Below are positions 1 to 10,215 of a stretch of 64,000 bases of DNA, piece by piece. The notes beneath the pieces are model-generated. The model did not search any database. It was not told where the DNA came from and saw nothing but the letters and a program-made list of their open reading frames with translations. Position 1 is the stretch's first letter, and the number at the start of each line of letters is the position of its first letter. The translations under genes and the position numbers were made by a program. The stretch is from Marasmius tenuissimus (taxonomy: Eukaryota > Basidiomycota > Agaricomycetes > Agaricales > Marasmiaceae), in assembly GCA_029532415.1 (NCBI GenBank), contig JAQOTA010000060.1:2914001-2978000 (forward strand), in the 5' to 3' direction.

Positions 1-181
1 CTGCTGCACTATGCAGGTCTATGTACTTAATCATAGACTATAGCGAGGATCAGTCGTACTATGTATAGCCAAGTAGTACGTCTGTAGGACTTCGCGAGGT
101 CGCACCCACTGATCTCGGGAGATGCCGAGTGTGAGAAGATTATGTCAACACCTGACGGTGAGGGTGCGCGTGCCCAACATC
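1..181. other. Sequence left of the G1 truncation point
   Basis: This stretch has no counterpart in the other six array copies. Family homology starts abruptly at about 182, in the middle of what is exon 7 elsewhere, so this is foreign or rearranged DNA that removed the 5' half of G1. I recognise no coding sequence or terminal repeat. A frame that is open from 122 simply joins about 20 unrelated residues to the family sequence. Confidence 0.5.
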
Positions 182-1358
182 GCCCGACACGGGCTTTTGA
201 CGTTTGGCACTGTTGTCCACTGCTGTAAACCGGGAATCCTCGCCCACCTTCCTTCCTTCCCTTCTCCCAAGTGGTTTTGCTATAGCCGCAACCCCAACGT
301 CAAAGCCAGCCTTTCCGGCTCAGGTGTGTCCACATTTCAACTCCATCTTCCCTTTCAAATTCCTGACTTGCTTAGTGCCAGGGCAAGTCGATTTATCATT
401 TCAAAAGACTGGGGATGTCCAAATGAAACTTGATTTCGGCTGGCGCATTCCAGAGAAAGACCACAGCCAACTTGGTTGCGCCTTTCTTTGCCAGTCCCTC
501 CGCTTCTGTGACAACTCTGGAGATGCGAGTGATCGTGTTGGTGAGTGTTCTTTCACAGATCTCCGCTTTCCTCTGTCTGATTTTTTCTCCCTCTGAGTAT
601 ATATCGATCGAGTCGGATTCTACCTCCGAGGTACCTTCTCCGATGACCCCACGAACCGTTCAATGCCAACATACCTTTTCATCCATCCTCTACCCATCAA
701 TTCCATCAACAATTATCCTTGTGCGCGCTATCCATTTCCCGAAGAACTATTCTACTGGTCCCACGACTCACAGGGAGGAAGTGCTATTGCCAAGGAGGAC
801 TGGGAAAGATTCGGGATTCCCAAGTTGAGTGCAAAGGAATGGATTGGTACCTATTGGGAAAAGGAACACTACGCATTGGTCCGAGAGCATCTTCGCTCAA
901 GAAATCAGGACCTGGATGGGAAGCAGTATGCACGCGACCACGGATACCCTGAGTTGATACTAGGTGAGTAATGTTTCTCTCCCTAAGATGGACACCACAC
1001 CGAGATTTTTTCCCTCAGCCGATCTGAGTCATGATACCACCAGGATAGAAGAGTATGAGTTCTCGGACAAGCCCGAAACTTCTTCTCCTTTTCCACTCGT
1101 ATCCCCTTCAAAGTCCTCACTTGTCAAGGGGCCAATGAATCACAATACCAAATGCGCAGACCCGCCAATGGAAGACACAGTCATGGTAGCTCACTGGGCC
1201 AAACCTGGGTTCCTACAGAAATGGTGTACGTTCCCCTTCACACCCGCATGTATTGCAAGTCTAGACTTCTGATCATTGCTGTACGTTCATCAGACAACCT
1301 ACTCTCGGAGACCGTTGCCCATCCGAATGATTTGGACTATTCTGTCGTTGCATGCTAG
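182..1358 (+). pseudogene. G1: 5'-truncated copy of the tandem G family
   Basis: This is the 3' half of a G-family gene; exons 1-6 and the start of exon 7 are missing. The visible exons are 182-323, 382-540, 598-963, 1019-1225 and 1294-1358, all with GT-AG borders and the same phases as the intact copies. Translation begins with ARHGLLTFGTVV, contains FYWSHDSQGG and ends with the short tail motif DLDYSVVAC before TAG at 1356-1358. No internal stop is visible, so the damage is the missing front half. It is closest to G4: exon 9 differs at roughly 15 of 366 positions by eye, much less than from G3. It has no promoter of its own and is probably not expressed as a normal product. Confidence 0.8.
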
Positions 1359-1524
1359 TTTGATTTCGGTGCATACTCTACCATTTTCCCCGGCACACTT
1401 ATTCAATATCTACTCGCTGCTTGAATGCCATCATGGAGTTTCTCGAGAGAACGGGTGCTATGTTATGAAGCAAGAATAAGTATTGTGGTCATAAGAACAG
1501 TATAAATTTGCGTGAGATCACTAT

Positions 1525-1548
1525 CACGCACCCACAAGGACATACATC
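1525..1548. promoter_or_regulatory. Conserved box downstream of a short-tail G copy
   Basis: The core GCACCCACAAGGACATACA lies about 170 bp after the G1 stop. The core CCCACAAGG recurs at a similar distance after G3 (about 25514), G4 (about 34620), G5 (about 41971) and G6 (about 52715), although the flanks have diverged. It is not seen after G2 or G7. It could be a 3'-end processing signal or part of the 3' end of the convergent alpha block. Confidence 0.4.
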
Positions 1549-1605
1549 AAAATAGCTCCGGCCTGACCGGATGGAGTTTAATTGTACAACAATGAATTGA
1601 CCCCC

Positions 1606-3510
1606 TCATAAGGAACGGCAAAAATACCGGATGTAGCTAGTAGAGTGTGTATTGACTGACAAAGAAAGAGTGAGTAAAAGAAATTTCCGCGATGCAAAGA
1701 TGAGTGGGGGGACGCTAGTTTGTAACTGATAAAGTAGCAGTACATCAAGCTCTAGCAGCAATGGTACAGAGACACGACGGAGGCAGTAGTTGAGGTTCCT
1801 GTTCACCAGACTCTTGATTCCCCCACCGATATTGAAATATGAAACAAGGTTCAAACTCAACTCGTACCGTAGGAGATCTCCAAGCAGTTCTCTGAACTCG
1901 TCGGCTGGCCGCGGGCATGAGTGTGTTTGATGACGACAATATGGTCGAGGTACTCGTCGTACTCGATAGAGACATTGTTGGGTCCAACTCTGCGTGCCAT
2001 AAAGGGTAAATTCCCAAAACGTCACTCCGAGGAAAGTGCTCTGCTCACCCAGAGGTTGTGTCGTCGTTCTATGCTGACCGTCGATGGAAGATCGACTTGA
2101 CCACTTCATGGAATATGGATGACGTCACGATCTGGTTTTGAAACTGGGGAGGTAGATATTCATCGTGGCGGCGTGAATGGTGTTGAGAGTGTTGGCTTCG
2201 AGACATCATCGAGATGGAAGCAATATGGGCATAAGCATTCGGCGAGTATCAAAAAGGATGAATGTCAGACTGAGTGTCGAAGATGTAACACCTGTGGCGA
2301 AAGTGAATCCAGGAGCAAACGTCGGTGCGTTCGGCGTAAGCTCAACGACTGATCGCACAGCAACTCTTCCATCGGTTCTGGTGACCCATCCTGCTACTGT
2401 TATCAGCCATGGATTCCCAGAAGACCATTCCCAGCGCCTCCACTATCCATCACTAGTCTCCATCCCGGCTTTATTCAACCCTCTCCGCTAGTTGGCAAAG
2501 CCAACTTCGACACTGACCCCTTGAAATTACGGGGCAAGTCATGCCAGCAAGCCGAGAATGTGTCTTGATTTGAATGTTCAAGTCAGTGATGACTGATCAG
2601 CAATGGAAGGTTGATGGGCTGGGCGCCCTTCTAGTAGATTTCGGCAGGATTTTGTTGGGAGGGCATCGTCGTCCCCATTTTGAGGGGTTCGGATTATTGA
2701 AGTGTTCCAGGCAGGAAGGCTGCTAGCGGCGTTGATGGTACGGGTTTGTTTCCGTTCCGATTGTGCAATCCTTCGAGCCCAGTCTTCGTCTCCAATACCA
2801 AAACTGAACTCCTTACTCCGGAATCGGGGAGCACGCCGGTAACACAACGGCTGAGAGTTGAAGACAGGGGAATACACCGTGGCACAGAGAGGTGAAAGTA
2901 CCGCTCTACTGGACGACGAAAGGTGTATTGGGTAGGTGCAGGCCACGAAACACATCGAGTTGTAGTTGCAGTCAGTCTGAACGGGATGACGCCGTGATGC
3001 AGATGCCGGGTCTCGTTGTTTGAGGGGTTTCAAGGATAGTGATGCGAGAGCGTGTAGAGAAATTGAGAGGAAATTGACTAATGCCTTCGTGGGAGGCCAC
3101 TGCAAATGGATTTGGATGCGAGGAGATGATAACGTTTACCTGCCTTGAAAATGAGCGTCAGCTATCGACAATGACGATTGTGAGGGACAGAAAAACAGGA
3201 TGGTGAAGAAAAGGCGTAGGTAAAACGTACAGCCAGATCGAACCAGCAACAACTAAGGTGTCGTTAGACAAGTGACTGGGTCGATGAATGTTTGTGGCAT
3301 TCAAACACAGTGGACCTTCCGTTTGTCACATTCCGAGTCTCTGTATAAGTAGCCACTCATCAATAATGCGCTGAATAGGCAAATCGTGGACATACCTAGT
3401 CCACAGTCTCTGATATAGAGTTCAGAGACGTTCCCTCCTGGCAGAATTCCTGGGACATGCACCTTGTAGCTGCAATTCGCACCGATATTTTGGTGAGCGC
3501 GCTAGAAAAT
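1606..3510 (-). pseudogene. alpha-1: decayed minus-strand gene block
   Basis: This minus-strand block converges on the G1 3' end. Long open stretches lie at 2578-3105 (175 codons) and 1606-2109 (167 codons), and a likely 5' exon at about 3410-3500 reads YKVHVPGILPGGN. The same segments recur in alpha-3 (34578-36540), where the 2578-3105 frame shares ACTY, PLCATVY, CYRRAP and SKEFSFG. That similarity suggests the frame was once coding. In the other copies the equivalent frame is interrupted or shifted. I do not recognise the family, and given the disagreement between copies I treat it as a relic. Confidence 0.4.
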
Positions 3511-3699
3511 ACGTATAGTGTAGCCCTGCTTTACAGAGGCACTTAAACGATCCCTAAAGCATCTTGTTGTTGCTGCACTGGGGTGGCAATTCGCTTTATT
3601 TAAGTTCACGGAGTCGGAGTTGAGGTGGTCGTCACGGGCAAGGCGTGTGGAGATGATTGGCGCCCGTCACCCCAACTGAAACCACGACGAGCTTTGTTC

Positions 3700-5780
3700 A
3701 CGCCTGTCCACCATTCGTGAATCCAGAACGACTCTCAATACGATGGCCTCAGCCGAAACAAGTCAACCTTGAACGAGATTAATGCCTTCTTTTCCTCCTT
3801 CGTGCGTTTTGCCTCCAGCGGAGGTGGAAACCACCGCGGCTTGAAACTCGTCGAACTCTCTCTCAGCCGATTTCCAAGCATCTGGCACGCCCTTTTCCAA
3901 TACTGTTCACCAGAAAGACAAACGGAGAAAGAGTAATGATAGTCAGAACAACCCAACGAAGTCTTGAAGGAGAGCCCCATCAGATCGGTGTGTTTTCTAC
4001 TTGTCAGCGTTATCCACTCTCAAATGCTGACTCGTGAGTTTAGCTACCTGCTATTCTACCAGAGCCATCTCAGTCTACATCCCTACCGCCTCTACCACGT
4101 CCACCACCCTCACCCTCGATACATTCTTCACCGCAAGCTCGGCCAACCTCTCTTGCGGCACCTCTTCCACGTCTGGGCTCTATCTCGATTAGACCCACCC
4201 AAATACGCCGGTCTCCCTCTCTTTACATCCAGCATTCAGAATCCGAGCTCGCCTGCATCTCCAAGATCCAGTTTAAAATTTAAACGCCTACATTCATAGC
4301 TGCCCCTCGAAAGCATTACCATCAATTCAAGGTTCCCCGAAATTGACACATTCAACCACCACTCGCTGCCATACGCCTACTTTGCTGGCTTCCTTGCGTT
4401 GTTCCGAACCAACATCTTCTCGTGGTTGATAGTAATCAACATCAGGAGGAGATGTGTCTCTCTCAGAAGCTTTCGGTGTTCAAGAGACGTACGTGTGGAT
4501 AATAATCACGACCTGGCCAACATGTAATGCCCTGGCTATCCATAGTTGCCTTAGTCTTACCCGCTACCAGTCTCGACACCTCCGTTGGCGATGAAAACTC
4601 AACCTGATCATGAACTGCATCCTTCTCTCGAGTGTCAAGCCCAACGCTGCTGGAAGCTCGCACCCTCCTTTCACACCCAATCTCTGCTACCAGACCAACC
4701 TTCCGCGGTTTCTATAGCGCGTTGCGAGGTTGTGGGAGAGAGTTTAGGACAAGAGAGAACCCAGGTCTCTGGGTATGTGATCTCTTCACTCACCGTGTTT
4801 CCTGCATGAATTTCTGAGGTTCTATTCCAAAAGTCGGCTTTCTTGAGCCGGGTCTCGTCAACAACAGCACAAGGGATACAGAGGGAGGATGGCCCGATAT
4901 CTCGAGGCACTAATTCCGGGAAAACACCAAAGGTACGTGTTTCGGTCCCTCTCTTTTTGATCTTTTTCCATTCCCTTTCGTATAAGTCACTCGCTGTTGT
5001 TTTTGAGTCTACATCCCGCAGGCTGATCCCTGGTTACTAGTTAGGTCAACACTCAGATTCCGTGGATTGCCTGCAGTCTCAAGGATCGGAGGAAATATGA
5101 ACGTTGAATCTAAGGTTGGCAGACAATCTCGGTCATTTACCTCTCCCGAACTGGCTTGGAATCAAAGCAACAGCCATCATTACTTCAGCTCTGCACCCCC
5201 GCGAATGTTCAATGTCTAAACTTTATATTCGACCTTGGCTGAGGCTCTCACGCACACCAGCCGTATCCCTCATCTCTGCACCAGCGATTACAGTCGCAAC
5301 CTCAGCCGCTGCCGCCCTCACTCTCCATCCAATCTCATAACAATGTCATGCAACCTATTTCCTCGCCACCGATGATATGTGCAACCCCTGCCGTTTCCCC
5401 TTCCCTTACCCACCGATTCTCTATCTTCCCTCGCCCTGATGATGTACATCCACCCTGCGAAACTCGAAACCAGGTGTTAGGCGCCGTGTCGGATGTTTGT
5501 ACAGCTGAGATCGCTGTCCCCGTTTCGCTCGCTCTAACTTTGGATCCACTGTCAAGGGTGCTGGGAGGTGAAAGTAGCGAAACTTGGAGTCGGAGGTCGT
5601 GTCCTGTTCGGAGTAGTGTCGGCGAGCGATGAGATGGAAAGGCCTCGTAAATGGCTGATAACGCCCCTTGGCCAGACATAGTACGGAAACAACCCGTCGC
5701 TTTCGTAGAGTACAAGGTCCTGTTGTGAAGTCAAGGGTGTATATAGCATTATTGGAGTAGTTTCAGCAGCCTGTACGTAT
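3700..5780 (+). pseudogene. beta-1: decayed plus-strand gene block
   Basis: Beta-1 is divergent from alpha-1. It carries several exon-like pieces found in every beta copy: a piece around 3765-3935 (GLKLVELSLSR); an intron-like gap opening with GTGTGTTTTC at about 3987 and closing at GAGTTTAG (about 4043); a piece ending near the donor at about 4774; another ending AAACACCAAAG at about 4931 followed by GTACGT; and a terminal piece at about 5100-5690. The reading frame is broken by stops in most pieces. Splice-like borders are better kept than the frames, as expected for a once-spliced gene now decaying. Function is not recognisable. Confidence 0.35.
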
Positions 5781-6639
5781 TTTTGTGTACCACAAATGAG
5801 TCTTTGAACTCTTATGGGCCCAAGTACGCACAGTGGTGACAGAAGTTCTGAACGAACAGCCCAGTTACTCCCGCCATAACCGGTCCAAGACACAAGTCTT
5901 GTCCCGTCTTTCTTTTCAACGTCCACACAAGAGGTGTCGCCGATTGGAATCGCGTACATGGGTCCAGTCGCGTGGGCGGCGCGAGAATTTGATATCTGGG
6001 GCTTCTGTTGGCAGCGGTGCACACGCCACATCACTATCTACAGCTATCTACAGCTCTCTCTGTCCCCTCCTCATGTCGTTGCAATGTTCTTGTATGTTGC
6101 AGAGTAAACATATATATATATATTTTGACCTACAGACCTCTACGAGTGAAGCCGATTCGTTAACATCAAACCATCATTGATACCCCCTTGGTCACTGCTT
6201 TCCTCCAATGAACCTGGACACTGTTCCTTCCCCCTTTTCCGAGTTCTGACTGTTTTCGGCTGAACCAGAGTAATTCATCCATTCTAAGGACAAAAAACGC
6301 GTCGCAGGCGCAGTTATGGTTGTACTGAAACCTCGAGAAGGTAAAAAAAAATCACTCTGGCTCTGGGAACGTGGCGGAAAATTTTATTGAGCCCAGCCTA
6401 TACGTCATGGTGCTGCCTTTTAGTTGTTTCTCCCGTAGTACTGTAAAATACAGGACGATTTTGGTGTCATTTTGTAGGTTTTGGAGCACGGGGATTCCAC
6501 TCAGATGGCTATCTCAGCGAAAATTTCAGTGGTTCATTGAGTTCAAGTATTCTATTCAGTCTGTGGCGGACAGCTGTCAGAGGGGACCACCCCATGCCGT
6601 ACATGTACGCGATTCCAATCGCGGACACCTCTTGCGTCC
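5781..6639. other. Intergenic, no gene recognised
   Basis: No convincing exon is seen. There is a short AT repeat (ATATATATATAT) at about 6110-6122 and an A-run near 6343. Small open frames here are not shared with the other units. Confidence 0.4.
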
Positions 6640-7330
6640 ACGTCCGTATTATGACTTTCGCCTCTTCCCACTTTTAAGCTCTCACACCACCAAATCAGAA
6701 GAAGGAATTATAATTCAATATCACAGATATATCAAGTAAGTTTTCGTGGTATAAGCCATCCGAGGTTTTAAAAGGAACTTGCATCAGGATTCCATTCAAG
6801 ACTTGGACAGTGAACGACGTGTCGCCATACTCATAACCTCCCCTCTCCCAAGCTGGAGCTCGCTACAACAATTCGCGACTGATAGTGCTCACTAACCTCC
6901 GTGATGAACACAAATTTACGAGCATGAACATAGGGAAGGAGTCTTGATCATGGTTGGGAGCGTGAACTCTAGGAAGCCGGCTACGCAGAAACTGAGAAAA
7001 GGTGTCGAAGTGAGTTCGACTACTTGACGAGGGCTGTTGGCTGACATTCATTGATAGTATCATTTTTATTCTGAAATTGCGATGAACACGAAGTATACAA
7101 ACAAGGTGAGTATCTCTTCCCGATGTGGTATAAAGCTTGGATACTCAGGCTATCATATCACAGGACCTGATGAATCGTTTCCTCCCTCTGATTAGCACTA
7201 CCTCTCCGTAGGCGAGCTACCCAGAGCTGTATGGATCCAAAATTGACAAGTTTTCAGGCGGAGCGTGATCGACACTCAGGTTGTGGACGGTCTGCTGTGT
7301 AGATCGCGAAAACGTCCTGCCTTTCTTCTC
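6640..7330 (+). pseudogene. gamma-1: decayed plus-strand block upstream of G2
   Basis: The first visible piece ends ...GIIIQYHRYIK at 6735, followed by the donor GTAAGTTTTCGTGG, which is shared with gamma-3 and gamma-5. A second piece (about 6957-7010) reads KPATQKLRKGVE before GTGAGT. A third (about 7068-7108) reads SEIAMNTKYTNK before GTGAGT. A fourth boundary at about 7211-7258 is the shared intron ending GACAAGTTTTCAG. These borders are the same in all gamma copies, so gamma was a multi-exon gene. Frames between borders are damaged. The family is unknown. Confidence 0.35.
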
Positions 7331-7383
7331 GACAAACCGACATACAAACTTTGGCACAGCGTGAACGTCGTCTGATCGTGACT

Positions 7384-7646
7384 CATTGGATGGAAATTGC
7401 TGGTCGCGAAACCGGCCACGCGCTATGATGTGGGAACCAGAGGTTGACTATGGGATCTGAGGTCCACAGGATGACTAGTGATCATTTTCGTGATGGTTAC
7501 AATGGGAGATATGGAGGGGATCAGGCCCAAGACCTCGTGCAAGCCATTGGGGGGTAGGCTGTGTCGACCTCCTTTGTTCCTCCCTCCATCATCTCACACC
7601 TTCTCTCATCCTCCCCACTTCCAACCCCTCTCGCTATCCTAACATC
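7384..7646 (+). promoter_or_regulatory. G2 promoter and pyrimidine-rich leader
   Basis: About 90 bp before the ATG there is a C/T-rich tract (CCTCCTTTGTTCCTCCCTCC and following) that recurs in the same position before G3-G7. Upstream, a block with GATCATTTTCGTGATGGT is shared closely with G5 and G7. No clear TATA box is seen. A C/T-rich leader next to the start is common in fungal promoters; the assignment rests on position and conservation. Confidence 0.45.
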
Positions 7647-9625
7647 ATGACCACCTACTTCTCCAATGCTCAGGGCACAACGGTGGGGGACCATGCAAAC
7701 TTTCAGACCATTGTTGGAAATCCTACAACCAATCATTACCACAACTCGGAGAGAGACGATCGGGTGACTCTGGTGAGTGCGAGTCTGTGTCATTATTGGT
7801 CTCACGACCTGACCTTGCCTCCAGCACAGAAGGACGGTTAGAAGAGTCATTGACAGTGACATCAATTGTCAGCGCGTTCTATTGTCCAAGGTCATATGCG
7901 TCGATGTCAAGCTGGACAGAGCATCGATATCAACAAAGTCACAGGTCGTCAAAGTCAAGAAAATGGAACAGACTGCCGAAATATACAGGTACCGGGGAAA
8001 GTTTACTGCGACCAGCCTTGAGCCTGTCGATGAGAAGGATCGAGAGAAGTTCAAAGAGGTGAGTCTCAGTGTTTGGATCGAGTGGGATAGACTGACAATT
8101 GGCTTCAGATAGCAAAGATTGTTCTTGAGACAGCGATGTGTGGGCGGTGAGTTGGCCTACTACTTGCCTGTTGGTCAATATAATGAGATGTTACAGGTCG
8201 GCGCTGCTCAAACAAGTGTTCGCGGTGGCCGAGTCCGAGAACGCAATGACGATGATTGCGCATGACGGTAAGTCTCCCGTTGGGAATTTTGAGTGTGGGT
8301 GCTCAAAGGCAGCAGAACTCACGAATGGGATTGATATATATTATCAGTATCAGGGAAGGGACCCGATTGTACACTACTACCTAAATTATACAGCCGTATG
8401 TTCAGCTTTTGAGCCTCTCAAACCAGCTGAGAAGTACCCTTAGGAGAATGCAGTTCAGGCTTTGCGTGCCAACGAGACTCTGACATTTCCAGTAAGCTGG
8501 TTATCTCTGGCATTGGATGGCCAATAACAGTGAAAAGGTTACGACTCGTTGGAGAGATTGGTTGTACAACATCAAGAATCTGGCTTGGCAATACAACCCC
8601 GCCTCTCTCTGCCTCGATCCACCGACCGAAGACAACCTCCGACCATACCTCTATTCCCTTCCACCACTTCGCCAAGACATCCCCCTTCGACAACTCCACG
8701 CCACCCAAATTGTCGCCCACGTCGAGAAAAGCTTGGGCGATGTTTTGCATCTAGTTGCATCAATGGGAAAGAGGCCCATCAATCTGTCACTCTATGCCCA
8801 ACACGGACTGTTGACGTTTGGCACTGTTGTCGACCGAAAGGAACCGGGAATCCTCGCCCACCTTCCTTCCTTCCCTTCCCCCGAGTGGTTTTGCCAAAGC
8901 CTCAACTCCAACGTCAAAGCCAACCTTTCCAGCTCAGGTGTGTCCACATTCCAACTCCATCTTCCCTTTCAAATTCCTGACTTGCTTAGTGCCAGGGCGA
9001 GTCAACTTCTCATTCCAAAAAACTGGGGATGCCCAAGTAGAGCTTGATTTCAGCTGGTACACTCCAGAGAAAGACTGCAACCAACTTGGTTGTGCCTTTC
9101 TTTGCCAGTCTCTCCTCTTTGGTGGCAGCTGTGAAGATGTGACAGATGTTGGTGAGCGTTGCTTTCCATATTCCTCCTTTCCTTTGTCTGATGTTTCTTT
9201 CCCTCAGTATATATTGATCAAGTTGGGTTCCGCCTCCAAGGTACCTTCCCCAATGACCCCACAAACTGTTCCACACCCGCATATCTTTTTGTCCACCCTC
9301 TACCCGTTGATTTCATCAACAACCTACATTGTATTCCCTATCCATTTCCCAAAGAACTATTCTACTGGTCCCATGACTCACAGGGAAGGAATGCCATAGC
9401 TGCAGAGGACTGGGGAAAATTCGGGATTCCTACATTGAGCATGGGGGGATGGATTGGTACCTACTGGGAAGAGAAGCCCTACACATTCGCCCGAGATTAT
9501 CTTCGCTTGAGACATTACGACCTGAATGGGAAGCGGTATGCACGCGAGCACAGATACCCTGAGCTGCTTTTTGGTGTGTCACACTTTCCTTCACGACTCC
9601 CGTGACACTGCACTAACATCTTTTT

Positions 9626-9630
9626 GTTCT
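9626..9630. repeat. Copia target-site duplication, left copy
   Basis: GTTCT directly precedes the left LTR and is repeated at 15713-15717 directly after the right LTR. The homologous uninterrupted intron of G7 (61361-61418) carries a single equivalent site. Five bases is the usual size for Ty1/copia integration. Confidence 0.9.
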
Positions 9631-9889
9631 TGTTGAATCCGGACTCCCGGATATATGGACCGTTGTATCGGGCCGTATCTATGCTTCAATTGTTTCACTA
9701 TGATCTATGCTATTCCTAGTCACTCCCGTTATAGTAGCTACAGCCACACCTGTATAGTATATAAGTAGCTCTGTATCTACATGCAATACCAGTACTTTTA
9801 CTACTCTTGTTGCTGCCTCTTAAGCCTATCTCCAGGTGAGCTAGTCTGTCCCATGCTGCCACTGCATGGGCAGGACCTCTGCCTCAACA
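9631..9889 (+). repeat. Copia left LTR
   Basis: 259 bp, TGTTG...CAACA. It contains a TATA-like TATATAAG at 9758-9765 that could serve as the LTR promoter. Compared with the right LTR it differs at two sites, near 9662 (G versus A) and 9866 (A versus G). Confidence 0.95.
9758..9765 (+). promoter_or_regulatory. TATA-like box in the left LTR
   Basis: TATATAAG, repeated in the right LTR at 15581-15588. Position inside the LTR fits a U3 promoter; the transcription start is inferred, not seen. Confidence 0.5.
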
Positions 9890-9901
9890 GGTTATGGGCC
9901 C
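9890..9901 (+). other. Primer-binding site, half initiator-tRNA type
   Basis: GGTTATGGGCCC follows the left LTR without a gap. It is the exact complement of GGGCCCAUAACC, the anticodon arm of eukaryotic initiator methionine tRNA (anticodon CAU). It does not match the tRNA 3' end. Drosophila copia and yeast Ty5 are known to use a tRNA-iMet fragment cut in the anticodon loop, and this site fits that mode. Confidence 0.8.
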
Positions 9902-10215
9902 CGGTGCCCTGTTGATGTGCCCTGCAATGGCAGCTCTCTAGGATGTGCACCTTTATTGTGTGCTGCCTATGATGATGTGCTATTGTGGTCGTTGCACTCG
10001 ATAACCATCATGACTGCTTGATCGCTGTCGTGATGAGCAGACCGTTAACACCGGTACTGGACCTGTGTTGTCGACATCTTTATTGATGCTTGGCACTAAT
10101 GGATCATGTCCTCAACAACGGTTGATGGCTGTTGCCATTGATCGTGCAGTGATTTCTTTTATCATTGCCTATGATGATGAACATATGCTGATCGTTGTTT
10201 TATCTCCAGATCACT

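Noticed and set aside
5552..6034. 160-codon minus-strand frame with a partner at 37918-38256
   Set aside because: Its conservation follows from the beta block on the opposite strand, and the two frames diverge at their ends.
7647..8058. Active protein kinase call for the G family
   Set aside because: No VAIK lysine, HRD or DFG motif is visible; only a loose N-lobe resemblance remains.
8418..8750. Minus-strand frames across G-family exons 6-7 (also at 32675, 40228, 50719 and 59384)
   Set aside because: They recur only because the sense gene recurs; their stops ignore the intron borders and they are shadows.
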